Of a stretch of DNA of 64,000 bases, positions 34,384 to 47,820 are shown piece by piece. A model generated the notes under the pieces. The model saw only the letters and a list, made by a program, of their open reading frames with translations, made no database searches and was not told the DNA's origin. The stretch is from positions 39,970,067 through 40,034,066 of the forward strand of contig OX104120.1 of assembly GCA_944474755.1 (NCBI GenBank), written 5' to 3'. Source of the DNA: Limnoperna fortunei (taxonomy: Eukaryota > Mollusca > Bivalvia > Mytilida > Modiolidae). The first letter of the stretch is position 1; each line of letters starts with the position of its first letter. The translations under genes and the position numbers were made by a program.

Positions 34384-34600
34384 GCGTGGAGCAGGGTTCG
34401 CTTACCCTTTCGGAGCACCAGGACTCACCCTTGGTTTTTAGTATGGTTCGTGTTATTCAGTTTTTGTTTTTTGTGTTGTGTTTTTATTTGCTTTGTTGTA
34501 ACCCTTTATTGTGTTGTCTGTCCTTGATTTATTGTTTTATGATCACTCCTATGTACTTTGATTTCTTAGCAGTTGCATTACTGCTTCATTAAGCTAGAAA
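34384..34600 (+). mobile_element. 3' tail of a retroelement shared with the RT copy at 39735
   Basis: 'gcttaccctttcggagcacc' followed by 'gactcacccttggtttttag', 'ggttcgtgtt' and a T-rich stretch closely matches 40470-40600, immediately after the reverse-transcriptase pseudogene in the sulfotransferase intron. It is therefore a severely 5'-truncated copy of the same element. Confidence 0.65.
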
Positions 34601-34839
34601 ACTACCCGGCATTGATATGGTACCATGTAAATAGTACTTTCGCAAAAATAATTTATTCAGAACGACACTGAAGTTAAATCAGTATTAAATTCAATATATA
34701 GATAACATTTCTCAGATAGTGTTAATAGTATTTAGTAAAAGTAACTCGATTAAATAAATTTCTTATTGACAGTAGTATACAGAATGTCATACATTGTTGA
34801 TACCACTACCAGTAGTTATCCTAAACTATCTATTTTTTA

Positions 34840-35125
34840 TGGGCCTCCGTTGCTGACTGTTTAAGGTAGTTCGTCTACTATAGATCACGTGGTCTGTCAA
34901 CACTAATGTTGCGGGTTCGAGTCTCACTGCGAACAGGGTGCGCTCTAATCCTAATTGACAAGGATTGTCAGTTTTCCTACCGAAGGTCAAGATTTTCTTC
35001 TGGTACTCCGGCTCCCTCCCCCCCCCCCCCCCAAAAAAAAAAAAAAAAACCAAAAACAAAAACTGGACGTTAAAAGTTCAAAAATTGCTTAAAGTGGTGT
35101 CAAGCACTATTCAAACAAACAATCT
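34840..35125 (+). mobile_element. tRNA-derived SINE with poly(C)/poly(A) expansion
   Basis: Head 'gggcctccgttgctgactgt', B-box 'gcgggttcgagtctcactg' and body 'aattgacaaggattgtcagt' are clear. At about 35018-35050 the 'cctccaccaataaaa' block has become a long C run followed by an A run. Confidence 0.78.
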
Positions 35126-35129
35126 ATTT

Positions 35130-36360
35130 CTTAAGTCTTTTGAGCAAATAATGATCAGTTCTTGTAAGCTGGCTATAAACGTAGTTTATTACTTTATTTA
35201 AAGAGTGCGTTTTCTTTATACAGGCAAAATCAACACAATATTGTGTAATATTGAAATTGAAAATAATAAACTTGCATTGTGACTACCTTTATGTCTTCTT
35301 TTGGAGACCTTTTTTTAAATTAACATTTATAAAAATCATTTATAAATGTAGATACCACATTTTCCACTCGAGACATTAAACTAATTACAAATTTTTAAGA
35401 AACATTTGGGCCATCAATATGCCACAACCCTGTCTGAGCGCAGATGTGTTGAAAATTGTACAATTTGCGAATTTCAAATGCAATGGGAGGTATGAAGATC
35501 GGCAATTAAAGTGTTAATAATGTGAAATTTAAAGACATTATGTCAGCTATTTGTATATATGTGCAAAACATAGTTTATACTAGATGTATTTATACAATTC
35601 ACAATTGAGGTGATGCAAGATTGACTGTTTTGCATGGAAGCAATCTAGCCACAAAGGGGAAATAATTTTTTTAACGAATTGGGAATTATTTTGCAAGCAA
35701 TTGAAACTGCTAAAATGTATATACTTTGAAAGATGAAGACCCAATGTGCAAAACAGCACAATTTTTATTTATTGAACAAGGTCTCGACGACTTTGTTATC
35801 GTCCCTATTTTCAGGGACATTATAAATCTCCCTGCTATTTTTTCTATTTTTTTTACCTATGCAGTTAAAACCTCAAAATGGCGAGGTTATTTTACATTTT
35901 GATAGTTGCGGTTTTTCCATTTTCGTTTTTGTTGCACGGAAATGTGCACTGCGGCACAGAGAACATAACTGGTTCCCAGATATAACCTCTGCCACACGTC
36001 ATCTACGTATACTGCGGAACTACATTTGTCGTCTGCCCCAGATAAAAAAAAATACACGATATCACTTTTATTTATAAATAGAATATTTATAAACCTTTGG
36101 CACGGTTTTACTGGGACGGGGTGTGTTGTGTGTGTGTGTGTGGGGGGGGGGGGGGGTAAAGATATTCTGGAAATAATTTTGTCAACTGAAATCTGTTGAT
36201 CTAACACACAATTCAAATATCTATATTTAGTAAACCACAAACCCAGAGTAAACTGGTGCTTACACATTGTAGTATGATACCACCTTCATTTTAAATCCTA
36301 AATTGTTAGCTTTGTTAAAAGTTGTGCATGTATTTTGAATAAATTTTTTTGTGGTTTTTT
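35130..36360. other. No gene recognised; dispersed repeat copy 2 and G-rich run
   Basis: 35945-36040 is copy 2 of the dispersed 'cacagagaacataactggtt' repeat (others at 18125 and 53630). 36121-36156 is a (GT)n run leading into a G run. The 3' edge is the upstream flank or 5' UTR intron of the sulfotransferase gene. Confidence 0.55.
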
Positions 36361-36374
36361 TCCAGACTTTGAAC

Positions 36375-39300
36375 ATGACTGAGAACTTTTATCCAAAATG
36401 TAAGTTTTTCTTGTATTTTAACATACCTTTAACTAAATAAAACGACAGCAAAAAACTGGTAGGTATATTTATATTACTTGTTCAATGCTCTAAGATTTTC
36501 CCTAACTTGAGTTGATCTGCAAATGAAAAAGTTTTTCTTGTACAAAATCGTTTCGTTAAGAAAGGTAGATTATTATTATTAGACCCAAATATTTTTTATT
36601 CTGCAATTGTTTATTTTTTTTCAAATGATGGTAGAGCAAAGTAAAATTTGTTCTTAATTTCTCCTGCTTTAATATGTCGCTAAATGGAAAATGTTGTGGG
36701 TATTGAAGTAGAGTTATCTTTCCTTATTAACTTCGATCAACTATGGCTGTAAAATTTTATTTATAAAGTAATTGATTCAGTTTAACGTTCAGCGAGCAAT
36801 AGTTCAGCTCTATTCAGCACGAGAAAAGTTTAAAAACAATAATTCAGTGGAAAAAAATCTTTAAAAATCTACACAAGGGGTCGTTTTCGAACTAAGACTG
36901 CACTCTTCAAACACGTCCTCGGTCAGTCTTATTGTATTATAAGCTGATTCCTGGCCAGCGTTGTTGGATGAACACTGATAACCCCACCACCACCACCACC
37001 ACCAGTATAGCCCCAGTTCATCTAATTTAAAAAAAAAAGATTTTCACTTGCCCACTTGTAAGTTTTAGTCTGACTTCAAATTTCCCAAAAGTAAACTTAA
37101 CTTGCCACGGGTGACCAGAAGTTGAAATTTTAGCGCGCTGCTTGTTGCCATGACAATTTATTTTAATACAAGCAAATGTAAAAAAATAATACAAACGTGT
37201 GAGTTTCCGTTGCTTATCTATTAATGAGTTTTTTTTTGATATTGTAATTTTTTATGAAAAACGCATTTGTTAAGTTATTTTAAATACAATAAATATTGCT
37301 TTAATAAGAACAATATTCCGTATTTTGAATAAATATATATATCATCACCAACAAACACCCTCAATTTTCTAATCAGAATTTTCATATTTAAATCGGTTTC
37401 ATTTTATTCTAATTTATAATTTATAAAAATATATACTGATATTTTTATACCACGTACTTTCTATTTTGTTTACCATTCATTTCATTCTAAAGCAGAATAA
37501 ATTTAAATATTTATTTTTGCTTATTTTATTGTTATCAGTGACAATCGCAGACGAACAGGTTATTTCTCTGAAGGATAGTGCTGGTAACACAGTCGATCTG
37601 GTAGAATATGACGGATATTACATGTCCAGGAATGCCATTGAGAGAGGACGAATACCAGATGGCCGCACAAATATACCTCGTATCATGCGTATGAAAGTAC
37701 GACCAGATGACGTTTTCTTAATTGCCTATCCGAAAGCAGGTTAGTTTCATTTTCCTATTGCAGCATCATTTTATGTTTAAAGTTAGTTATTTAATTTTCA
37801 CCAAAATAAACTTTCATAAAAGTGTGAAAATAGAGAAAAGAGCATGCTTTACATTTGCCAAAACGTGTTCGTCTTTCTGTTTGTGTCAAAGTTTAAATAA
37901 GATAACATATCATATACAGGGAGAACCAAGTGAGGAATATAACATGGTTCTCCACGAAATTTGCGTTTCACAAGTAGATGTAAATTTCGGTGAAAAACTT
38001 AGTCGTGCAACATTTAGTTACTTAACAAAAAAAAAATGATCCGCTAACCAGGTTTACGAGTCATAAATAGAAATGTCAGCAATCACATGTTCAGCAAGCC
38101 ATACTCTTAGTCACACATTATTGATGAAATGTTACTTTTGCGCACCATAAATGTGACTTCATCAGGTCATGACGTATGCTTGAGCGTGCTATATGCAAAT
38201 CCTGTTTACTTTACAGGTACACATTGGACCAACGAGATTATACACATGTTGTTGCTGAGGAACACGGAATATCACCCAGAGCCGAAGGAGCGATTTATGC
38301 TTCCGTTTCAGACACCAGAAAGAATTGACGAGCTTCCATCTCCACGCATAATTAATAGCCACATGTATTTTCGCCATTTACCTCAAGATCTATTAAATAA
38401 GAAAAATAAGATTATTTTCGTTAACCGAAATCCGAAAGATGTTGCTGTTTCCTTCTACCATCACTGTCAGAATTCATCTGTAAGCTTTCGAGGATCATGG
38501 CCAGATTTCCTGGATTTCTTTATGTCAGACATAGGTGAGATCATAATGTCGTTAACAATAAATAGCACTCTCATGTATGAAAATTATTACAGCATCGTGT
38601 TTATTTTGTTTTTTTAATGGAGGTTAAGCCACAAGCAATTCATATCTATCATGGCGTCTAAATTGTATTGAGGAAGGAAGGCGGTGTATCCGTAAAAAAC
38701 CGCCAATTTTAGGCAAGAAAACTGGCAATCCTTGGTTTGTCAGGAACACCCTGCTAACATGTGTTTAGGTTTATATGTACATTATTGGACCGTTGCAAAT
38801 GTAATTTCTAAATATTATGGATGATGAATTTATAGATAAATGCAAAAACCTACTTCTTAATTTTAAAACGTGGAGTGTAATTATAGATCACAGTCCTTTT
38901 AGTACAAAATAATTAGCGATTGGTTACAGCTGTTAATTTGAGACTAAACTAGAACCATTGCAATGTGACGCTCTACGTTAAGGCTTTTTTAAACCAATTT
39001 TCGTTGCAGTTTATCACTGTGCTTGGTATACGTATATGCAGGACTGGGAAAAAGTTATATTAGAACATCCAGAAATAAAGGTCCTGTTTGTGAACTATGA
39101 AGACCTAATTAAAGTAAGCTATGATTTAATTTAAACATATTTTTTTCATGAAATACATGAATTGGATTGGATAGCAGGACCAGGCCTATATATATATCCT
39201 CTCCATGGTAACATCAAACAATGGCACAGACATGTCATAATTAAGTCAAAGAAAGACAACTCAAATTCTATTGTAAGCCAAAAATCTCGGTTATTATAGC

Positions 39301-42300
39301 GTTTCTTTGTAATTATTAATAAGAAAAATAAAAACGAATTATCTGATGATTTACATGAATATATCATAACCAAATGGATAAAGCAAGCAAGGATATGGAA
39401 TGTGAGGTCTGTGGCTTTGAGAAAGTAAGCTATAGATGTGACTAATAATGACACTTAATTTAATAGGAAATACCAAGTTTAAAAGTGCGACCCCATTTTC
39501 TTATTTCTGAACGAATTCCGGTGCAAAATATGGCAGCATTTAAAAACTAGTGCCAAATTTCTCATTTTTTTCTGTTTTCACTTCCAACTACTATTGAATT
39601 AAAGTCGAATACTTTAGGTATGGCATTACTGAACAACAAGATTATTTTTTTGGTCGGTGGTTTTTTTTTACAATGAAAGCACTTCATTGACTGGGGTGCA
39701 ATGTGACCATTTATAACGTTTTATGTGAAAGAAAGATTTTTAATAGATTTTCTGATTGACAACATATTCGTCATGTTTGGAGGAAAACTTTTTCAACAGA
39801 CTGTTGGTATTCCAATGGGTACTAATTGTGCTCCTCTCCTCGCCGACCTGTTTTTGTACTCTTATGAGGCTGAGTTCCTAAAAGACACTTACCCAGACCT
39901 TTAATTTAACATTCCGCTATATTGATGATGTTTTGTCCCTCAACAAGGCTAAATTTGGTGACTATTTACATTCAATTTACCCTAGCGAGCTTGAAATTAA
40001 AGACACCAACAATACACTAAGGTCAGCCTCTTACTTAGACCTACTTATAGACTTATAGAAATAGACTTAGGAAAACTACAAACTAGACTCTAGGACAAAC
40101 ATGATGACTTCAACTTTCCCATAGTCAACTCTCGTTCAAAATTCCAGCAGCTCCAGCGTATGGTGTATACATTTCACAACTTATACGTTATTTTAAATCC
40201 TGCGATCGGTATTCCGATTTTCTAGACCGATTCCTCCTGTTGACTGCTAAACTACTCAAACAAGGGTTTGTTTCACCTAGGTTGATGTTATCTCTCCAGA
40301 TGTTCTATGGTCGTCACCATGACTTAATTGATCGTTATGGGAAATCAGTGTCTCAAATACGATCTGACATTTTTTGCCGAGTCATATGTAGTGATTCCTA
40401 TTCCTGGATTTGACTTTTCCCTAGACATTACAATGAGTAACTCGATGAGTGTCTAATTAGAAGCAGGCAATGCTTACTCGTTTGGAGCACCTGAGTGCAC
40501 CCATGGTTTTTATTGGGTTCGGGTTACTCTCTTTCTGTTTTTTGTGTTTTTGGTTTTTGTGTTGCGTTTGTCTATATCCGGATTTGTAACTGTCCCTTGA
40601 CTTTTGGCTCTTATTGTTCGGTCGGTTTTCTTTGCTATTTTTCTTTTTATTAATATAAGTACTTATAATGTTTAGCCTGTTCGGTTACAATTCCTATCAA
40701 TAAGCCCTGTTCACGATTGGTAGTTCGATGTATCCAATCTTGTGAATCATGGTGTCACGTGATTTTATTTAGGGCACTTTCCTCAACACAAATGTCATTT
40801 ATAAGAAAAAGCTTTGTGTCAATAGTTCCTTCCAATATTCATATTTTCTGCCACACAAATTATTGGTCAATATTTATCTTAAACTTGCTGAGATGGACAA
40901 ATTCGTTTTCTGTTGGCATTAAGGGATAAATCTGCTTTTAATACAGACACAGTTTAATTTTACAGTTTTTAGTACGTTATCACCTTGAATCAAACCTCCG
41001 ATTTATGTCATGTAATTATATTTTAAACCATTTATACAAAACTGGACATCAAATTTTAAAATTTAAGTAATCAATGCTAATACACAGAATAATTTGGTGG
41101 TTATTAAATTATATTTGAATTTTATCGAAAGTTCATAAATCTTTTTCCTTCCTTGTCAGTAAATATGTAAGCATCCGAGTTATGCTAGGGTTTTTTCTGT
41201 GTTTTTATTCTTTTTTTATTCACTGATAATCTTTGATTTCATTAATATAAATATATAGGCGCTGCTTAAATGCGACTACGCATCCCACATTGTATTGTTT
41301 ATGAAGTTACTTCAGCGCATGCTAACAGTGCCTTTTGGTGACGTTACGTTTCAGAAATTGCAAAAAATTAACCTGGTTTAAATTTTTCATTTACGCATGC
41401 TTCACTTTCAAATATAACCAAATATAACTAAGTCACCACCAGTCTAATATCCAGTTTGATTGGTTGTTTAAAACGCCATGTTTTAGTTAATTTTTCCACC
41501 GTTTTTGTCTGTCGGAATCTGTCAGAAAACAACTCAAATAAAGTAGCTTCCTTCTTTTTGTTTTCCGGCTTTCGAGTTAAACTAACCATTCCAGTAGAGT
41601 TATTCCACATTCGAGACATAAATCTGTAAAAGCATGCTTTTGATAAACTGTATTTTATTTGAATTTGATTACCGTACGCCAGATGTAAGGTCATAATGCT
41701 TTGTATATCGGAATTACCTCAAATACAATTAAAACTCGTAAATTTGAGGTATTCCGATGTTGCAAACCGGTCAAAATTTTGACCGGATTCATTGCTGGTG
41801 ACCGGACTATATATTCGAAACGGACATCTGCTTACGGTATTGAGAATATTTATTCAGGAGTCCAGACTACAAAAAAATGTGTTTGACATTTTTGTTGCGT
41901 TTAAAAAAATAAAAACTTTAACTTATCAATGTCAAAATTATTTTTGTCTTCTTTTAAATTAAAGTTAGCGCTCTTCTTTTCACTATTTTATTAGGATGCT
42001 CAGCTACCATCTACCATGGGTGTGCTCATATTGATCACGTGACTTTATTTTACACACACGCAAGTAACCGTATAGCTCGCATCTGCATTGCTCGCTATAA
42101 ATTTGTCACGTTTTGAGTGAAATTCCTTTTGATAATGTTATTTTTTCCCCCACAGTTTGAAGGTTACAAGTTTTTGTTCTCACACTTTTTCAAACAGATA
42201 AGAAATCGCAACCAAAAAACTTTATTATGCGACGAATTGTTAAAAATGATAAATCTTTAAAAAAAATATGAAGATTATTATTACAAGTATAAAATACTGT

Positions 42301-43224
42301 ATAATTCAGTCTTATAGTCAAGTCATTTGCGAACTCAATTTAAAAAGTGGCTGTCAAACATAATTTAAAAGGTGCATTTATTTCCTAATTGAAATTGGTA
42401 GATAATCGACAAGAGTGTTTGCTATTGAAAATCTTCCCAATAAAAACTGGATGCCGTGATATAGCTGAAGGATTTCTTAAAAAGGCGTAAAATATCATTT
42501 AAACTAGACAAATAAACAATCTTATATTTATACTTAAAATCAAATCCAGAATGATTTAGATTTTAACGAAAATCTACTAAAGATGTTATGATCATTTTAT
42601 GCAAATTATTGTTATGCAGTGTAAGTTGGAATTCCCATATTTGTATATGGTTGTGGAAACACAAGAATTTTATGTATTACAGAACACAGTCCATGAAATA
42701 GCGAGAATGGCAGAATTTTTGGAAGTTGCAAACACTGATGAGTTTTACCAAAACGTTGCCGATAAATGTTGTTTTGAGCAGCTTAAGCAAGATTATTCAA
42801 TCAGATATGGCCCTGATGGTGACAACTTCATGTTTAGAAAAGGTAAAGAACAATGAACTACACACTTGTTCTATACATCCGTTACATGAGAAAGTATTGG
42901 TCAAATTAGATGCAATTAGCTTCACCTATTTTTGTAACTGTTTGGTATAAAGAATGATTCATTACGGGCTGATAAATGTAAACAAGAGTGTGTTTAAGTT
43001 TTTGCATGAATTGATGACAGTAAATGGCATATGCAGTTACCAAGCTTAACAAGGTTCATTCAAGTTTCATAGTTCATCTCTGTTTCAATGATGTTAAACG
43101 AGTGGTTTGCCTTTATTATGAACGATAATGTCTTTGAATGTATACAGTTGCAGGTGTATATTGCATATTATTGAGACCTTGTCCAGCATTCAAGATTTAA
43201 CTGAATTATAAAATGTTAAACAAT

Positions 43225-43255
<31 letters not shown>

Positions 43256-44003
43256 CGATGTTTGCTTTACGTCTAGCGATCAGTATTTAAGCTATATTAA
43301 AGACAAGAACAAGTTAACAAACAATAAATCAACGGAAAAAAGGAGTGGCATTCGATATAGGTAACAAGTTTTGACTGCCATAAGAACAGTATGGAGTATT
43401 GGTAAGGGGCGGAGAATTTAGCATTTTGTAGCGGCTACTATGGGCCTTCTCTTTTTCTAAATCTACAAAAGGGGTCTTTATCATGCAAGGAGTGTGGCAC
43501 TCTCCAAACACGTTACCCACTACGGTCCGTGCCCATGCTTTACGTATTATGACCTGACAACCAACACAACCACCCCAACGAAAAGTTTCCTCTATTTCCC
43601 ACCCCACCGTCATTTAGCTGCTCTGTGGGTTGAGCGCTTGGAACCCTGTCAGTATGGTCCCAGTTTTCAATAAGAACAAATAACTAAAATAAAAATTTTC
43701 TAATGTTAAATTATCAGCTTCCCTAATACATATGAAAGAATTCAGTTGGTTTGTGTCAATTGATATATATTCTGTTAATTTATTCATATACATGACGATT
43801 ACACAACAAAAAACAAAAATTAAACTTTAAGCCCAGAGCCGACTAAGAAATAAAATCTCTTTACATGTTATTTATTTAATTTTTTTGTAGGGCAGGTAGG
43901 CGGTTGGAAAGATTGCTTTACAGTTGCACAAAATGAGCAGTTTGACAATTATTTACTAAACAGAATGCACAAATCGACGTGGAAGTTTACTTATGAAATT
44001 TAA
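36375..44003 (+). CDS. Cytosolic sulfotransferase, six coding exons, 306 aa
   Basis: The enzyme transfers sulfate from PAPS to a hydroxyl or amine acceptor in the cytosol; the acceptor cannot be told from sequence. Exons: 36375-36399, 37539-37739, 38217-38534, 39010-39113, 42683-42842, 43891-44003. All introns are GT-AG and the phase is continuous to a TAA. Motifs: 5'-phosphosulfate loop 'AYPKAGTHW' (residues 71-79), the position-equivalent catalytic His124 in 'IINSHM', 3'-phosphate site 'RNPKDVAVSFYH' (146-157; Arg146 and Ser154), and C-terminal 'FRKGQVGGWKDCF' (PAPS-binding RKG). Length is normal for the SULT family. Exon 1 encodes only MTENFYPK; a splice acceptor at 36365, ten bases before the ATG, suggests a further 5' UTR exon. 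An AATAAA lies at 44054-44059. The Lys-Ala-Gly of the loop replaces the more usual Lys-Ser-Gly. The gene appears intact. Confidence 0.93.
38605..38760 (-). mobile_element. SINE fragment in sulfotransferase intron 3
   Basis: 'aatggaggttaagccac', 'tatcatggcgtctaaattgt', 'gaaaactggcaatccttgg' and 'gaacaccctgct' match the SINE body in reverse. The head with the promoter is missing. Confidence 0.65.
39735..40650 (+). pseudogene. Reverse-transcriptase pseudogene in sulfotransferase intron 4
   Basis: One frame gives 'FGGKLFQQTVGIPMGTNCAP' then 'LLADLFLYSYEAEF'. After a break comes 'RYIDDVLSLN', the catalytic Y.DD box, then 'LEIKDTNNTLRSASYLDLLI'. Stops and shifts are frequent afterwards. It ends with a T-rich tail (about 40450-40650) shared with 34384-34600, taken as the element's 3' end. 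The 'IPMGTNCAPL' and 'RYIDDV' combination belongs to an RT group common in bivalves and cnidarians. A Penelope-like affinity is possible but not shown. It is transcribed with the host gene and not functional. Confidence 0.8.
41767..41786. repeat. Perfect 20-bp palindrome
   Basis: CCGGTCAAAATTTTGACCGG is its own reverse complement. A second inverted pair, 'ggaattacctcaaat' and 'atttgaggtattcc', lies just upstream (about 41709-41757). Together they may be the remains of a foldback element in sulfotransferase intron 4. Confidence 0.8.
42430..42525 (+). mobile_element. SINE 3' fragment in sulfotransferase intron 4
   Basis: 'cttcccaataaaaactggatgccgtgatatagctgaagg' followed by 'aaaggcgtaaaatatcattt' matches the 3' body and tail of the SINE family. 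No head is present. Confidence 0.6.
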
Positions 44004-44053
44004 TGCTGAAAAACTCAGAATTAACCACCATTGCATATACCACTACTAGTTAT

Positions 44054-44059
44054 AATAAA
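44054..44059 (+). terminator. Polyadenylation signal AATAAA of the sulfotransferase gene
   Basis: A canonical hexamer 51 bp after the TAA stop at 44001-44003. Position and strand fit mRNA 3' end formation. Confidence 0.6.
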
Positions 44060-47000
44060 TAATTTCATTAAATATCTTTTGCTCGAAATTACACATTCAA
44101 AGTAAGTGGGCTTGTTTTACAACCATATTTTGGCATACTACAGGCCAAAAGTAAATTTATGATCTAGGTAATATATCTGTATTAGCATGTAGCAGATTAC
44201 ATTTTTCGTTGCTGTCGTTTGTGATTGATAATCTTTTTTCATTGAAAATTTTATTAAATGATCTACTTTAGTGTAATTTTTAGTGTTAAGTATTTAGAAA
44301 AAGTATAAAATTAAAAGATAAATATAAATAAATGGCATGAGACAATTAAAATTGTATTGAAGTACTGAAGACTCCATGTTTCATAGTTCTCTGTAGTGAT
44401 TCAAACCAACTTCATAGTTAAAACAAACACGGAAACTATGTTCATATATACTACACATTTGTTTTCATTTATTGCGAATCTTTTGAGTCTACTTTGATGG
44501 ATATACGAAAAAAGCTCATTTATAAGTGTAAACTCCCTGTAAATCACCATGGAAAATGTAGGTAATTCACACACCGGTCGCATATTAAATTATCAAATAA
44601 ATCTTAGTTTCCAGCATTAAAGAAAAAGTGTAAGCTAATTGATAAGACATACAAACTGTAGTATATAGACTATGTCTAATACAGTACAGCGTACAAACCC
44701 TTTTATAAGAGCGCACGTTTTTGTTATGGGTGAACAAGTACACGTACAAAATCCTATAGATAAGCACAATTTATTCGATATTAGGTTTTACGACGTTATA
44801 AAATGTAGAAACCATAATTTTTGTTACATGAATTAGATTATCTTTCCTGTTATAGTCATGATATCATAACGTACTGCGGCGAACCTTTTTGGAGTCAAAC
44901 ATTTTATTGAAAGGTCACGTGTGAATTTTAAACGGAAAGGAAACGCCTAGCGGATTTAAATTAAAGAAATTAATTTCAATAAATGTTCATCATGAAAGTA
45001 AACGGCTTTTATAAATATTGAACAGATGTTTGTTTTCTGTGGTGAAATGTCTTAAACAAAAGATTTTTTTATAAATGAATTCTGTAGTTCAAACCAAATT
45101 TGTCATAAAAACACTTCGGAAACTATTTTCGTGTGTTCTATTTATTGTTAGTCAATTATTCAACATTTATTGTTACTATTTTACAGAAATTCTAAAGTAA
45201 GTGAAAATAAACAACTATAAACATCATGGTGTTTGCATGAACAGTTGAGATAATTTTCAAACCACATTAAATAATAAGTTGTCAACTGAATCTGCATATT
45301 AATAATACGGTACGAATATTAATAATAATAGGTAAGGCATTGTATGAGAGCACCCGATCGCATATTGCTTTCGGGGTAAAACCCGGTAACATGAGGCGCA
45401 CTTTGTTCTGTGAGAAACAAAAATGCACAAATATTAACTGGAAACCCATTAAAAAGTAGTACGTTCACAGTTTCTACGTTACATAAAACGCCAGTCAAAT
45501 TTTTCGACAAAAAAGTCTTTGACTTACATTCAGCACCTTTCCTTTTGTGACCGGTTTATTCAATTAATATCATTCAGAGTAAATATTGTTTAAGTTTGCT
45601 CTTACTGTTTTATCTTTTTATAACTTAACAACAGTACTACTTTCAGATAAGCATTCCCTACGACGTTATAGATATATATTGCTATGTAAGTGATCGTGAA
45701 TAGATTTGAACTTGAACGAACTTTTCACCAATTTCTACCTAGGTTGCTTGACACTTTTATTTATTTTGTTAATTCTTGCTTAAAATCTCAAATACTACAA
45801 TGTCATTGTTTTATAAATATATTTGTTTGAAGAATATTGTTACTAAAACTTTATTTTAAAAAAAAAACAGGTGTCATTTTGTCTAAAGATCGAGAAAAAC
45901 ACCAAACAATGTATTAGCTTCAAAAAAGTTTACGTGTTTTTAAACGATTTTTAAATTACCTGATAATACATTTCAATGCGTTAAATTGTGGTCATCGGGT
46001 GCATTTAAGTTGTTTTTATCCATTTTGACATTTGTTATAAGACCTTTAGTGTAAGGCCTTCATGTTTTGTTTATATTTGCATTTGTTAAATATAAATATG
46101 GTTTAACAAAGACATTTTGTATTGAAAATGTATCAATAAATATTTGTCAAGAGGGTAAAAGAACCAGGAAGTCATCGACCACAAAGGTAGCAGGTTATTG
46201 TTGACTAATGTGTTTAAAATATAACGTAGTCATGAAAAGACACCTGGGTATATTTAAAAAGTGTATTTAGATTCATGGTACCACACTGTTAGAAATTATC
46301 AGTTTTTATTTATACATAAATAAACGTTCATAATTAGTTATCAAAAGTAAGTTATACAGCTTTTTTCGTCACGGCTAACACTGGAAACGCGGCAAAACAT
46401 TAAAAAGATCGACATAAATGGACAACTTTAAGGATTCTTTAATACATTTGCACAGAAATACGTTCAGTGAATGTGCTTTCTTAAATGTTGAAAGTCAGTA
46501 TGAATTTTTATGAACCCTACCCACTTTTAAATAACTAGACATGTTGCCTGGTGTAGTCATCTCATATGTTCTGGTGTTTATTTCCCCAAAACAAACGTAA
46601 TTATTATCTAAAGACTTAATATGAAGGATTTCCTAACTCTATAGAAACATTATAATCGCAAGTTTTGATTAGCTAGAAACAGCATTGCACTCAAAGTCAA
46701 AAGTTTTTTTAACGAAATTGATTACAGACCTTTACTGTGGTTTCTTTTTTTAAAGTATAAAAGTATGAGAAATATCAAATTGTGCCGTGTTTCAACCAGC
46801 TATAGAATGTAACGACAACTGATTGTTAAACTTTACAAATTGCTTAAAACGTTTACGTGTTATGACTTTTTGTTAATTACTGGAAGTAATTCAGTATCAT
46901 CTCAAACATTTGTTTCTTTAAATAAACGTTGCACTAAACTTTACAGGCAGGTTATCCATTTAAACCGATCTGGGCATTCTGCTAATTTGAAAACAAATAG

Positions 47001-47820
47001 CACTGATAGTAAAGTTTTAATCAACTCCAGTCCAGGGTTACTTGTTCGAAAGTAACTGCAACGTATATTTCATCTATACATGTATTTTTTGTAATTGCTT
47101 ACTTGTGAAAGAATTTACAACTAATTATTGCACATTATCATCAATATTGTACTAAATATTTGTGAAAACCAAAGACCAAGTGAGATAAACTTTATTATCC
47201 AATAGGCTGAAAACAATTCACAACAAAATATCTGCATATAAAAATAGAATCGGGTCCAGCCCTAAACACAAGGATGTTTACCTATCAAAGATTTGTGATA
47301 ACTTAAATCAACAATGCGTATCACTTTTATTATTTTTCTTTAAGTCCAGTCATTTTAATTATCATTGAAAGAAATAAGGTAAGTAGCTTTTTCATAACTT
47401 GAAATGAATACGCCTGTTTTCTATGCGGCAATATTATGTATAAACATATGTTTCTTCGTCTTTTATGATAAATGATTTGTCATTTGATTATTTAATCTTT
47501 AAACATTTCCAGAACTTGCAAAACGAGAATTAATTTAAACTCTGCAAAATTAATGCAGATATAGATTTTTGTCATAATGAATCACTTTACACGGAAATCG
47601 ATGAGTGTTGGTTTTTCTATATACTCTTTTATATACCAATGATTTCTTGACAGTTAATTTTAAGCCATGCATTTTGTTGTTTTTAAGTACTAAAACCAAG
47701 AATTGTGTTAACAAAATTGATGAATCCGCGAATGTTAATAATTTCTATAACCTACTGCATTTTTGCATATTATTTATTTACGATGTCGTTAATGTCTTCT
47801 TAGTTTTGGAAAAATAACTA
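44060..47820. other. Intergenic DNA, nothing recognised
   Basis: AT-rich sequence between the sulfotransferase gene and the repeat block before the receptor gene. The plus-strand frame at 46840-47055 has no motif and no splice context. No SINE or hairpin of note. Confidence 0.5.

Noticed and set aside
37466..37744. Open frame with a hydrophobic N-terminus, suggesting a secreted sulfotransferase
   Set aside because: The first 24 codons are intron read through the acceptor at 37537-37538. The mini-exon at 36375-36399 restores a normal cytosolic start with correct phase.
41428..41694. 88-codon minus-strand frame in the sulfotransferase intron
   Set aside because: No domain recognised and no splice signals; adjoining inverted repeats make a repeat origin likelier.
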